Under the pieces are notes generated by a model. That model did not search any database, was not told where the DNA came from, and was given only the letters and a program-made list of their open reading frames with translations. Both the position numbers and the translations under genes were made by a program. Positions 14,370 through 22,127 of a stretch of DNA of 33,776 bases are shown piece by piece (positions within the stretch are counted from its first letter, which is position 1; every line of letters begins with the position of its first letter). The stretch covers positions 1 through 33,776 of the forward strand of contig WFUL01000173.1 of the NCBI GenBank assembly GCA_015484985.1, in the 5' to 3' direction. Source of the stretch: Anaerolineales bacterium (GTDB lineage: Bacteria; Chloroflexota; Anaerolineae; Anaerolineales; DRMV01).

Positions 14370-14397
14370 ATTATACGCAAGCCGTTCGGTTTGTCAA
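14370..14397 (-). promoter_or_regulatory. Sigma-70-type promoter
   Basis: Minus strand TTGACA (14397-14392), 16-nt spacer, TATAAT (14375-14370), preceded by AAAACCCC and followed by GGGAGTGAG. It shares almost its whole sequence with the promoter at 33265-33292, including ACGCAAGCC around the spacer on the plus strand. Confidence 0.9.
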
Positions 14398-14410
14398 GGG
14401 GTTTTACAAT

Positions 14411-14436
14411 GTTTTTTGTTGCTGGCAACAAAAAAC
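14411..14436. repeat. Dispersed palindrome, copy 1
   Basis: TTTTTTGTTG (14412-14421), spacer CTGG, CAACAAAAAA (14426-14435) form a perfect inverted repeat, with one more G/C pair outside. It sits between the late terminator and the promoter at 14370. Its T-run doubles as the terminator's U-tract. Confidence 0.85.
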
Positions 14437-14456
14437 CCGGGCCTTTCGGCCCGGGT
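14435..14456 (-). terminator. Intrinsic terminator of the late operon
   Basis: Minus strand ACCCGGGCC, GAAA tetraloop, GGCCCGGGT, then TTTTTTG. It follows the holin-like genes and ends the structural and lysis operon. The gap 14357-14532 otherwise holds promoter 14370, the palindrome and a possible small RNA. Confidence 0.92.
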
Positions 14457-14521
14457 CTCACTGGTGAAGCACCCCCTATCCCGCCACAAGAAGGAGGAAG
14501 AAGGCCCTACACGGTGCGGCT

Positions 14522-14550
14522 ATGATACCACATCATCCCTGGGCGCGCAA
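14522..14550 (-). promoter_or_regulatory. Weak promoter candidate for a short RNA
   Basis: Minus strand TTGCGC (14550-14545), 17-nt spacer, TATCAT (14527-14522). The -10 box is good and the -35 box weak. A transcript would end at terminator 14435-14456 after about 80 nt. It would contain GGCGGGATAGGGGGTG (14485-14470), nearly identical to a segment in the 32.9-kb leader. Confidence 0.35.
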
Positions 14551-14859
14551 GTTTTCCTTCCATCCTCGCACGCCCTCAAGGAAGTCGTGGACGAAGTTCG
14601 AGCCGCGGCCGATAATGAGGCCCGCCAGAACCTGGCCGAGCCAGGGCGCCCATACCGCGGTCGGCCGGAAGCCCATCAGGGCGAACAGGTCGAAGCCCAG
14701 GGCAAAAGCCACGGCCAGGCCCAGAGCCAGGGCCACGTAACGGGCCACGGGAACCTCGCCCACCTGGTGCCACGCCTTCGGCACCAGGTCCATGAGAATC
14801 TGGGTCACGTGCTCTACCACAAAGGCCGCAAGAACGAAAATCAGCGCCAGTTCCATCAT
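14533..14859 (-). CDS. Holin-like membrane protein (108 aa)
   Basis: Two ATGs (14857-14859 and 14854-14856) follow AGGAGGTGTCATC. Hydrophobic segments at about 3-25, 39-62 and 72-88 give two or three membrane helices, and the C-terminus is charged (HDFLEGVRGWKENLRAQG). Size, topology and position right after the endolysin and XhlA-like genes fit a holin, which would form membrane lesions that release the endolysin. No specific holin family is identified by motif. It is the last gene of the late operon. Confidence 0.72.
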   Translation of the reverse strand: MMELALIFVLAAFVVEHVTQILMDLVPKAWHQVGEVPVARYVALALGLAVAFALGFDLFALMGFRPTAVWAPWLGQVLAGLIIGRGSNFVHDFLEGVRGWKENLRAQG

Positions 14860-14888
14860 GATGACACCTCCTGCTTAGGATTTGCATT

Positions 14889-15227
14889 TCATGGGACGGG
14901 AACGCCCAGAAGGGCACCCATCCAGCGAAGGAAATCGGGCACGGTGAACCCGGTCACCGCCTGAACGAAAAGGGCCAAAAGAACGGCAAGCAAAATCCGG
15001 TCCCGCTTCTCGATGGCCGTCAGAAGTTCCGCGATGGCCTTCTGGTTCTCGCGAACCTGCTGAATCAGGCCCGGATGTTCCCATCCCCCGTTCCCGTAGA
15101 GTATCTTCTTAACCTGCCGAAAATCCTGGCTCATCGTTCCCAGACCTTCCTTGACATCTTTCCTTAGTTCGTGCAGGGCCTGCTCCAAAAGTGCAATGCG
15201 GGTCTCGAGGTCCGGCGCAGCAGGCAT
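14889..15227 (-). CDS. XhlA-like holin or lysis accessory protein (112 aa)
   Basis: ATG 15225-15227 follows GGAGGGATAGACC. The protein starts MPAAPDLETRIALLEQALHE, an amphipathic coiled coil, has a central charged region, and carries one membrane helix at about 77-95 (RILLAVLLALFVQAVTGF). This coiled coil plus single C-terminal helix is the plan of haemolysin XhlA-type proteins, which act with holins in host lysis. It sits three bases from the endolysin stop. A pure structural role is possible but less likely. Confidence 0.7.
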   Translation of the reverse strand: MPAAPDLETRIALLEQALHELRKDVKEGLGTMSQDFRQVKKILYGNGGWEHPGLIQQVRENQKAIAELLTAIEKRDRILLAVLLALFVQAVTGFTVPDFLRWMGALLGVPVP

Positions 15228-15230
15228 GGT

Positions 15231-16124
15231 CTATCCCTCCATCTTTTCACAGAATTCCAGCGCGGTATAGCCGCCAACAAACTTCCCGTCCACGATACGG
15301 CCCCAGGTATAGCCATCGGCCTGAACCTTGTCACCGACACCAATGACATCCCCACGATGTAGCAGGCCGATGGCATCGTAATTCAGGCCAGGTCCCTTAC
15401 GCACCCGCAGGGCCGAGGCTTTTACCTGCCACTTTTCGCCCTTTACCAGCACCAGTTCAGGCGTAGTGGACTGTAATTCGCACAGCCAGGCGATGGCCTT
15501 CCACTCCCGGCCCTGAAAGGCCCAGCGAAGCAGGGCGGCCAGGTCGCCGTTGAACCGGTTCAGGTCCACCAGGCCCGAACCCACGCCGTATTTCTTTCCG
15601 TCGCCCTGGTTGGTATACTGCCACAGCCGCCAGGTCCTGCGGGTTTCCTTCCAGGCCCTGGGAAGCACAGGCTCGGGAGCGTCAGTATAATGGGCGACCC
15701 ACAGGTCCAGGTCCAGAATGATCTTCGGCGGGTCGCCCAGGGAATCCAGGAAGGCCGGACGGCTATACAGGATGGGCGGCCGCCGGAAGCGGGTTTCCAC
15801 GGCCTGGGCAAACACCACCACCTCCGGCCATGTCACTGGCCCCTTCTCCAAATCCAGTACGGGCGGAAGTTCTCCCAAGTCGCCTGTTGAGGATACGGCC
15901 TCAAAGAACGTCTCGGCCTGGCGCATGGCCGGGACGCCAGGCTGCCAGAAATGGTATGCGCCGCGCAAGAGTTTGCCGCGGCTGCCCTGCCAGAATTCCC
16001 GGAATTTCGGGTCCTCAAAGAGGCCCTGGGTTGCCTTGATGAAAACGAACCGGGCTCCGGCAGCGCGCATGACGTGCCAGTCTATGTCGCGCTGCCACTT
16101 CGATACGTCAGTCCCAATGACCAT
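15231..16124 (-). CDS. Endolysin: GH25 muramidase with C-terminal SH3-type domain (297 aa)
   Basis: ATG 16122-16124 follows GAGGAGGTGAAAT. Residues 1-195 form a glycoside hydrolase 25 domain with GTDVSKWQ (Asp6) and the PPVLDLE strand carrying Asp91 and Glu93, the catalytic acid positions of lysozyme-type muramidases. GAYHFWQPG and LWVAHYTD are further family signatures. Residues about 225-297 (WQVKASALRVRKGPGLNYDA) form a bacterial SH3 repeat that would bind the cell wall. The enzyme would cut the glycan strand of peptidoglycan at the end of infection. It has no signal peptide, consistent with holin-dependent release. Confidence 0.93.
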   Translation of the reverse strand: MVIGTDVSKWQRDIDWHVMRAAGARFVFIKATQGLFEDPKFREFWQGSRGKLLRGAYHFWQPGVPAMRQAETFFEAVSSTGDLGELPPVLDLEKGPVTWPEVVVFAQAVETRFRRPPILYSRPAFLDSLGDPPKIILDLDLWVAHYTDAPEPVLPRAWKETRRTWRLWQYTNQGDGKKYGVGSGLVDLNRFNGDLAALLRWAFQGREWKAIAWLCELQSTTPELVLVKGEKWQVKASALRVRKGPGLNYDAIGLLHRGDVIGVGDKVQADGYTWGRIVDGKFVGGYTALEFCEKMEG

Positions 16125-16135
16125 ATTTCACCTCC

Positions 16136-16501
16136 TCACCCCATCGGTCTCCCGGTTTTTCCTGGACCCGATGGTTTCCGAACCTCGCCGGTGCTGGGGT
16201 CCAGATATGCGGGCATACCCGGCGATTGCGAACCGCCGCGCTTCCCGCCGCCTGGCCCTGCGCCGGGCGCAAGCGGGGAAGAGGTACGAGCAATGAGGCC
16301 CAGCCGCAATGCAATGAGATTGAGCTTTTGCTCGACCGTGAGGCGCTGCCATTCATCCAAAATCAGCTGCGCGTGTTTCGCACGGCGCTCTTCCGCATCT
16401 TCCGGCTCAATGACGCCGTCCGGACGCAACCGGACGGGCGGATAATGATGGTGCTTTTCGTGACGTAGTTTTCTTTTCACGCGCATATTCTTTCGCTGCA
16501 T
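16136..16501 (-). CDS. Hypothetical basic protein (121 aa)
   Basis: I chose ATG 16499-16501, which lies behind GGAGGTGTGAC; the longer frame would run into the upstream gene. The N-terminus is very basic (MQRKNMRVKRKLRHEKHHHY). The middle holds a helix (ILDEWQRLTVEQKLNLIALR), and the C-terminus is Gly/Pro-rich. It lies between fibre-associated and lysis genes. Tail-fibre accessory or lysis-timing roles are both possible, and neither is supported by a motif. Confidence 0.72.
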   Translation of the reverse strand: MQRKNMRVKRKLRHEKHHHYPPVRLRPDGVIEPEDAEERRAKHAQLILDEWQRLTVEQKLNLIALRLGLIARTSSPLAPGAGPGGGKRGGSQSPGMPAYLDPSTGEVRKPSGPGKTGRPMG

Positions 16502-16502
16502 G

Positions 16503-16832
16503 TCACACCTCCAGAGTTCGAATGCATCCGGGTACGGGCATGCCAGACACGATTTCCGGCGCGCCCACCACCGCAACCTCATACGTGGTCCCCGGGATGT
16601 TCGCCAGGGATACCTCGCCACGGCCCTGGGCGTCCAGGGATATGGAGACAATAGCATCATTCACGCGGATGTCCACAAAAGCCGTGCCAGGGTCAGCCTG
16701 GACAGGGACGCGCCACGTGTCCGAGGCTGCGTCATAGTATGGCTTGTCCAGGATCGCGGGAGAGTTTGCCTCTCTCGTGATATATTCCACATTTCCGCCC
16801 CGAATATGCATTTCATTCCATTGCACCCTCAT
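16503..16832 (-). CDS. Small protein downstream of the tail fibre (109 aa)
   Basis: ATG 16830-16832 follows GGAGGTGAAGC. The sequence is all-beta in prediction (AFVDIRVNDAIVSISLDAQG; TTYEVAVVGAPEIVSGMPVP) and starts MRVQWNEMHIRGGNVEYITR. It may be a fibre-tip or chaperone component, judged only by its place directly after the fibre gene. No family is recognised. Confidence 0.75.
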   Translation of the reverse strand: MRVQWNEMHIRGGNVEYITREANSPAILDKPYYDAASDTWRVPVQADPGTAFVDIRVNDAIVSISLDAQGRGEVSLANIPGTTYEVAVVGAPEIVSGMPVPGCIRTLEV

Positions 16833-16842
16833 GCTTCACCTC

Positions 16843-17760
16843 CTATTTCAGGCCCACAACAATAAATTTACTACCGGCCAGAATGAGTGTCCCGGCCTTT
16901 ATGGTCAGTGTAATGTCTGTGATGGGAGGAGTGATAGAAATCACTCCTTGCCGTATCGAAAATCTATCCTCGACCGAGGATATAGTTCTTACCAGAGCAT
17001 TTGCCTCATTCGAGATGACGGCCGTCGCACCGCCCTTCGCAGCAGTACCGCCGACCAAGAAATCGATATATGTAAGTGCTCCCCCCACGACAGAGCCCGA
17101 AGTAAGCACATCTACATACATCGCGTTCACGGCCGACGAATTTCCATTTAGGGAAATCTGTATCCCATCTCGGTTTGACGTATAGTTGCCCTGCGCCGAT
17201 GCATATATGATGAATGCGCTGTATTCATCATCGGGAACAGATATATTCACGGACGAAACGTCCGTGGCAAGCGTAATATCTGCGATAATGTCTGCTCGCC
17301 CAGGATCAGCAAATATTCGTCTGTCGGTGATAGTCGAAACAGATGTGGCACCCGCGGCGATGTAGACTTCAGCGATAGGAATTTCCCACAACACGCCAGC
17401 ATTTTGCGTCGGTGTGGGCGCGACAGGGGAAGCCGCAGGAGTGCCCTCAAGAACGGCAAGGCCAGACTGAGCCGAACCATTCACGAAATCCACTCGCACG
17501 ACCACCAGGTCTATGCGCGGATTGCTCGGGTCGGCAGGAGAAAGAGCCAGATTCTTTGTAGCCGTGTTTTCGTACCAAACGCCCTGGACCATTGCCACAC
17601 CTGATGCCACATCCACCGACAGGCCGGTCCCGGGCGAAACAGCAAGTTCTCCCCCTAAGCCTTTAATTACGCCATCGCCGCGCCACAACGAGGCGATTTT
17701 CGCCCACGTCGCGCTGTCAGGAATAGGTGAATCATCAAGGGGAAATAGAATCTCCGCCAT
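16843..17760 (-). CDS. Tail fibre / receptor-binding protein candidate (305 aa)
   Basis: ATG 17758-17760 follows AGGAGGACAGAC. The N-terminal half (TWAKIASLWRGDGVIKGLGG; VDVASGVAMVQGVWYENTAT; RIDLVVVRVDF) matches the conserved attachment region of fibre/baseplate proteins found in many phages. The C-terminal half is beta-rich and low in charge, as expected for a receptor-binding tip. The DNA for the C-terminal half (about 16850-17300) is clearly more AT-rich than its surroundings and uses codons that are rare elsewhere, a sign of exchange. The adhesin role is inferred from position after the Dit and Gp37-like genes. Confidence 0.75.
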   Translation of the reverse strand: MAEILFPLDDSPIPDSATWAKIASLWRGDGVIKGLGGELAVSPGTGLSVDVASGVAMVQGVWYENTATKNLALSPADPSNPRIDLVVVRVDFVNGSAQSGLAVLEGTPAASPVAPTPTQNAGVLWEIPIAEVYIAAGATSVSTITDRRIFADPGRADIIADITLATDVSSVNISVPDDEYSAFIIYASAQGNYTSNRDGIQISLNGNSSAVNAMYVDVLTSGSVVGGALTYIDFLVGGTAAKGGATAVISNEANALVRTISSVEDRFSIRQGVISITPPITDITLTIKAGTLILAGSKFIVVGLK

Positions 17761-17770
17761 GTCTGTCCTC

Positions 17771-18826
17771 CTACTTCGTACTCAGAAGTTCCACACCTCG
17801 AACCAGTTTTTCGATGCCCAGGCGCACCAGGTCGGGCGTGGACACTCCCGGGCGCTCGGCCACGGTGAGGGTCCACCCCTGAAGCGAGTAGGTCACTGCC
17901 GTTACCACCATGTTCCGCTCCTGCCCGTCCACATACACGCGTACGGTGTCACCGGGAAGGATGCCCGACCGAATGGCGATGCTGGGCGTGACCACCGCGC
18001 TATAGCCGCTGGCACGCGCCCGGAGCCATTGTAGCGCCATCTCTTCCAGGTCTGAGGCCACAGACACACCCCGCACGTCCCAAAACGCCTCGATGTTCCC
18101 CCAGGCCGCCAGGTCCGAGGGCATGTACTTCACCACGATGACGCGGGTCGTGCCGCTGCCCTCGCCCGCGGCCACCACGGAAGACGCCTCGGGGACCTGA
18201 TACTCCCACTCGATTTTTTCCACCGTCCCAGCGTTCACATCGAAAAGCAGGCTGTCATATCGCACGCCCTGGTCCACTACCAGTGTCGTACCCTGGAACC
18301 GGAACCGGACCTCGCCCAGGGTCGCAATCTCTTTTAGTAGATTGCGGAGCCGGTCGAACCGGGCGGAAACCTTTACATCGTTCCCCAGACTCGGGTCCGA
18401 GCCCAACGTAATACCGAGACGTCGCCAGGACAGGGCCGAAGGTCCGGCATTCACGTCCACGTAATGCAGGATGGCCGAGGACGCCTTCCCGGTGAAACTG
18501 TCAAATTCCTGCGCCGCAAAGTTCCCGGACGGCTCAGGCCAGGCCAGGCAATCACCCAGGATGCCCACTAAGTCCATCAGGTACACGGTCAGGTCCTTCT
18601 GCTGATTGTTGCGCGCCTGGCTACCGCGGTATCCCCGAATCTTCCCACGCCATACCTCGGTGCCGTCCGCCAGCACGGCCACCAGGCCCCGGGCTTCCAC
18701 AGGCGGACGCACGGTGACCGTGACCATCCCCGGCCCGGCATCATTCAGGCGCAGGGTCAGGCTCGCGGAAGAGGCCACGGCCTCGGCCAGGTACTGCCAT
18801 CCGCTATCCGTCCAGAATAGCCGCAT
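17771..18826 (-). CDS. Gp37-like tail hub / baseplate protein (351 aa)
   Basis: ATG 18824-18826 has a weak ribosome site and lies one base after the distal tail gene, suggesting coupling. The sequence (SASLTLRLNDAGPGMVTVTV; AVLADGTEVWRGKIRGYRGS; later ILPGDTVRVYVDGQERNMVV) resembles siphovirus ReqiPepy6 Gp37-like proteins, which form the tail-tip hub next to Dit. Here it follows the distal tail protein and precedes the fibre gene, the standard order. Lengths of about 350 residues are normal. No lytic domain is fused. Confidence 0.75.
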   Translation of the reverse strand: MRLFWTDSGWQYLAEAVASSASLTLRLNDAGPGMVTVTVRPPVEARGLVAVLADGTEVWRGKIRGYRGSQARNNQQKDLTVYLMDLVGILGDCLAWPEPSGNFAAQEFDSFTGKASSAILHYVDVNAGPSALSWRRLGITLGSDPSLGNDVKVSARFDRLRNLLKEIATLGEVRFRFQGTTLVVDQGVRYDSLLFDVNAGTVEKIEWEYQVPEASSVVAAGEGSGTTRVIVVKYMPSDLAAWGNIEAFWDVRGVSVASDLEEMALQWLRARASGYSAVVTPSIAIRSGILPGDTVRVYVDGQERNMVVTAVTYSLQGWTLTVAERPGVSTPDLVRLGIEKLVRGVELLSTK

Positions 18827-18827
18827 G

Positions 18828-19631
18828 TCACCACGCTCCCGAGTACGATGGGTTCCAGGTCATGCTCACCGACGTGCCCGCCGAAGAATTCGGAGCCAGG
18901 ATGCGAATCTGGTTCGTCCCGGGCACCAGCGGCCAGAACCGGCCCTCGACCTCGCTCATCCTATTTGCCCCCGTCCCATCCACGACCGTAGCGGGCGGGC
19001 GCGTGTTCACGATGCGCGTCTCGCCTGCCGCCAAAGGCTGCGCCAGTTTCAACGTCAAGCCCAAGGTCCGGTTTTCCAGCACCACATAATCGCACGGCCC
19101 AATAATAGTGAACGTGGGCCAGGCCACATCCTGGCCGTCCACGGTCACCGTTTCCTCTGAATACACCGCGCCCGACGTGACGTAGAGGGGCGGAACCGGA
19201 AAGAACAGGGGCCGTGCACCCTGACTGAAGGTTTTGGACTGGGTCGGCCCGAGCCACCAGGGCCAGGGCGCGAAAAACCGCACGCTGATGGCCCACTCCC
19301 CGCCCCGGTGCTGGACCTGTTCCACAGCCCGGACGTAAGCCTCCATCGTGCGCGTCTCCGTCGCCTCAGCAACGAGGCGGCCCTTCTTTCCCACCTGAAG
19401 CACGGCCATGAGCGCGTCCCGCTTCGTGGTGTCCTCGGCGATGATGTTCAGCAGGACTTCCCGGCCCTGGGCCACCACATCCCGCACATAGGCCCCGCCC
19501 AGGTCCAGGTCGGACATCTCGAAGCGCAGGGCTGGAAAGGAAAACACGCCGGACTCGGACACCAGAACGTACCCGTTATCCGGCGACAGGTCTATGGTGG
19601 TCCCTTCCAGTTCCCACTTCAACCGGTTCAT
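18828..19631 (-). CDS. Distal tail protein (Dit-like) (267 aa)
   Basis: The start ATG 19629-19631 has a weak site but lies three bases after the tape-measure stop. The N-terminus (SGVFSFPALRFEMSDLDLGG, preceded by a short beta segment) and the motif RFFAPWPWWLGP are characteristic of Dit-type proteins, which form a hexameric ring connecting the tail tube to the baseplate. The C-terminal half is a galectin-like beta domain in prediction (TFTIIGPCDYVVLENRTLGL; NQIRILAPNSSAGTSVSMTW). Its place between tape measure and Gp37-like gene agrees. Confidence 0.85.
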   Translation of the reverse strand: MNRLKWELEGTTIDLSPDNGYVLVSESGVFSFPALRFEMSDLDLGGAYVRDVVAQGREVLLNIIAEDTTKRDALMAVLQVGKKGRLVAEATETRTMEAYVRAVEQVQHRGGEWAISVRFFAPWPWWLGPTQSKTFSQGARPLFFPVPPLYVTSGAVYSEETVTVDGQDVAWPTFTIIGPCDYVVLENRTLGLTLKLAQPLAAGETRIVNTRPPATVVDGTGANRMSEVEGRFWPLVPGTNQIRILAPNSSAGTSVSMTWNPSYSGAW

Positions 19632-19634
19632 GCC

Positions 19635-21536
19635 TTACACCCGCTCGAGTATTCCCAGAAATTGCGCCTGGCGCAAGACATTCAGCATGGCCTGCGGCGC
19701 AACCTCGCCACGTACACCCTGGAAAATGAATGTGGCGTTGATAGACGGCTCCGCCGCGCGCTCAGGGCGTGCCGGTCGCTCCAGCATAGGCACGGTCAGG
19801 GACGGGTAGATAAAACCGGGCACACGAGGCATGAAAATCTCCGGCCCTCGCTCGCCCACCACGTAAGCAAAGCCGGGCATCACCGGCCCGCCGTGCTGTC
19901 GGGGCTCTTTAGAACCGCCGCCCCCAACGCTGCCGCCTTGCACGCCCGGAATGGCGCCCGTCCAGTTCGACTGAACGTTCACCGTCACGTCTATCTCTTC
20001 CGGGATGGTTTCCAGGCGTTGCAAAATCTGGTCCAGTTTCTCCCGGAAGGCGTCTATGTCCTCATCCTCAGCGAGCGCGGCCAGGGCCTGGTCTATGGAG
20101 ATGGCGGCTTGGGCCGTCTTCTGGTCTATCAGACCCCACTTCGAGGCAATGTCCACCAGGGCCGCCAGTTCCGTCTCGGTCAGGCCGTCCATCGCAGCAC
20201 GTTGCTGAAGCAGGTTGAAAATGATACGCTTCGTAGCCTCATCATGCCGCTCTTTTTCTTCCTCAATTTTCGCGATGACCTCATCGTATCGCTGTCGCAG
20301 TTCTTCCAGTTCCTGGCGCTGTCTGCGGGTCAGATACCTACGGCTTTCCAGTTCCGTGATACGGTCCCGCAGGTCCGCCGCCTTCTTTTCCAGTCGGGCC
20401 ATGCGTTCCTCGTGGCGTTCCTCCTCTTCCCGAAGTGGCCCGGCCACGAAGAGGCGCAGGTCGGCGAAGGATTGTTTCACCTCGTCTACACTCATAGCAA
20501 TGCGGTCCATCGCGTCCTCGGTGCCCTGGGCCATATCTTTCATAGCCACAAGCCAGCCGTCAGTCAGTTCCGGTGCGGTAAGCATCATGCGCCGCATCTG
20601 CCATTCGGCCTCGGACACCGGGCGGATGATGTCCGAGGCCACAGCTTGGGCAATAGCAGGAAGTTGCCGCCGCCACTCCCAGGACATGCGCAGGTATTCA
20701 TCATAGGAACCGGCGCTGCGGATGATTTCGTCATGCGCCTGCCGTGCTGCGCTCCGTATGGCCTCCGTGCCGCCAATAAACCCCTCTACCGCGTCAGCGA
20801 ACCGTGTTGCAGCCGTGGTCCACCAGTCCTGCATTCGGGCTTTAAGTCGTTCTACCGACGTGGCCGTTTTGTATCCTTGCTTTTCAAGCGCTGCGAGTTT
20901 CTCTTCAGCGATTTCCAGTGTGGCCGTCACAAAGGCCGTCTGCCGGTCCAGACCGGGCATCTCTTCCTGGAGTTCCCGGATGCGCTCCCGCACCTTCGCC
21001 GCGCTGATACCGAAGGTGTCCAGGCGCGGAATAGAGGCGTTCGCCAGCATCAGCGTGAAATCCTCGAAGGCCGTCTGGACATCCCGGCCCATCGAGGTTC
21101 CCAGCATGACCGCAACCCGCGCAAGTCGCCCGGCCTCTTCCGCATTTTTCGCCAGGTTCATCGCCATCAGCCGGGCCGCCATCTGCGCCGCGGTCATCCG
21201 GTCCACCGCGCCATCCGTGGCTTCCTGAACCGCGCGAATGGCAGCCTCGGCTTCCCAGGAAGAACCAGCATAGGCCTGAAGCGCTATCTCGGCCCGTTGC
21301 GCCTGAATACCTGTTTCGTACAGGCCCTTGGCAAATTCCCACACCTGCTGAAGCGTGTACCCGGCCAGGAAGCTTGCAACCAGGTTCCCGGCCATAGACA
21401 GCGCACGCATGGCTCCAGAGGCCTTCTGGGCGCTTTTTTCCAGACCTTCCAGGCCCTGGGCCATACGCCGTACTTGGGCCTCGCCCTCAGCCTGCGCTCG
21501 TATCAGAATCTCGACCGTGCTCTGTACCCTCGCCAT
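19635..21536 (-). CDS. Tail tape measure protein (633 aa)
   Basis: ATG 21534-21536 follows AGGTGATGAAGC and overlaps the end of the chaperone frameshift frame by 50 nt. The N-terminus is helical (TVEILIRAQAEGEAQVRRMA) with a hydrophobic stretch at about 46-66. A long charged coiled coil lies in the middle (EEEERHEERMARLEKKAADL and following). Near the end stands the common tape-measure signature YVVGERGPEIFMP, preceded by GGPVMPG. The length sets tail length and predicts a short-to-medium tail of about 90-100 nm by the usual rule (inference). No peptidase domain is seen. Confidence 0.92.
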   Translation of the reverse strand: MARVQSTVEILIRAQAEGEAQVRRMAQGLEGLEKSAQKASGAMRALSMAGNLVASFLAGYTLQQVWEFAKGLYETGIQAQRAEIALQAYAGSSWEAEAAIRAVQEATDGAVDRMTAAQMAARLMAMNLAKNAEEAGRLARVAVMLGTSMGRDVQTAFEDFTLMLANASIPRLDTFGISAAKVRERIRELQEEMPGLDRQTAFVTATLEIAEEKLAALEKQGYKTATSVERLKARMQDWWTTAATRFADAVEGFIGGTEAIRSAARQAHDEIIRSAGSYDEYLRMSWEWRRQLPAIAQAVASDIIRPVSEAEWQMRRMMLTAPELTDGWLVAMKDMAQGTEDAMDRIAMSVDEVKQSFADLRLFVAGPLREEEERHEERMARLEKKAADLRDRITELESRRYLTRRQRQELEELRQRYDEVIAKIEEEKERHDEATKRIIFNLLQQRAAMDGLTETELAALVDIASKWGLIDQKTAQAAISIDQALAALAEDEDIDAFREKLDQILQRLETIPEEIDVTVNVQSNWTGAIPGVQGGSVGGGGSKEPRQHGGPVMPGFAYVVGERGPEIFMPRVPGFIYPSLTVPMLERPARPERAAEPSINATFIFQGVRGEVAPQAMLNVLRQAQFLGILERV

Positions 21537-22127
21537 GCTTCATCACCTCGCGCGCCCATTTCACCAGCTGCCAGGCACTGGGGTTTTCCCGGGTCCACTT
21601 TCCCAGTTCACCGGGCCGCAACGTGCGGTATTCCATCCACGCGTGAAACAGGTCCTCGGCCAGCGCCATGCGCCCGAGAAGGCCCACGGGTTGGTCCCAC
21701 AGTCCACCTCCGTAAGGAAGCACGCCCCAGCGCCGGAAATCGAAAACCCACCTGAGTATACGGGGCGGAGAGAGTTCCAGGTCACCACGCCCTTCTCGGT
21801 GGGCCAGTACACTCTCAGCATATTCCACGACCTCACGTACGGTTTTCAGGAGCCTTTTTTTGCCACGTTCAGCACGTCCGCGACGGTGTTCAGCACCTCA
21901 TCCGCCAGGCGAACCACCTCGGCGGGCGGCAGGTTACCCACCTGCTCTGGCTCCAGTCCTTCTACCCATCCCAGAGACGCGGCCGCGCGCAGGGCCGCAC
22001 CTCGGTACACCGAAAGTACGTACCGCTTTCGGCCCTGGGGGAGATAGTCCTCCATCGCCATCTGGAATTCTTCCAGATGGCGCTGAAGGAAAGGCTTGGG
22101 CATGTTTACCTTGTGCTTCCCGCTCAT
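21487..22127 (-). CDS. Tail assembly chaperone GT, made by -1 frameshift (about 213 aa)
   Basis: The second open frame (21487-21828) has only GTG as a possible start and no ribosome site, but it is open back to the slippery site AAAAAAA at 21855-21861. The -1 frame joins the upstream chaperone to this extension (RLLKTVREVVEYAESVLAHR and onward to 21487). This G/GT arrangement is conserved before tape-measure genes of siphoviruses: most ribosomes make G, a few make GT, and both coat the tape measure during tail assembly. The extension overlaps the tape-measure start by 50 nt. Confidence 0.82.
21846..22127 (-). CDS. Tail assembly chaperone G (93 aa)
   Basis: ATG 22125-22127 overlaps the major-tail-protein stop by four bases. 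The product begins MSGKHKVNMPKPFLQRHLEE and ends VLNTVADVLNVAKKGS. Its size, helical prediction and location between the major tail protein and tape measure fit the first tail assembly chaperone. Termination at TGA 21846-21848 occurs seven bases after the slippery run, as expected for the unshifted product. Confidence 0.82.
   Translation of the reverse strand: MSGKHKVNMPKPFLQRHLEEFQMAMEDYLPQGRKRYVLSVYRGAALRAAASLGWVEGLEPEQVGNLPPAEVVRLADEVLNTVADVLNVAKKGS
21855..21861 (-). other. Programmed -1 frameshift site (A AAA AAA)
   Basis: In the zero frame the codons are GCA AAA AAA GGC, giving the heptamer A AAA AAA. The coordinates of the two frames differ by exactly -1. No obvious strong stem was found in the following 30 nt. 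Confidence 0.82.

Noticed and set aside
14174..14461. Minus-strand 95-codon frame across the tRNA-like RNA
   Set aside because: It starts inside the terminator and crosses a promoter and structured RNA; there is no ribosome site.
18344..18362. TTCGA-containing palindrome resembling a T-arm
   Set aside because: It lies in the Gp37-like coding sequence and has no 7-nt loop or acceptor pairing.
19308..21755. Plus-strand open frame of 815 codons
   Set aside because: It lies antisense to the tape-measure and distal tail genes. Long antisense frames are expected from GC-rich codon bias, and it lacks a ribosome site and a plausible protein composition.
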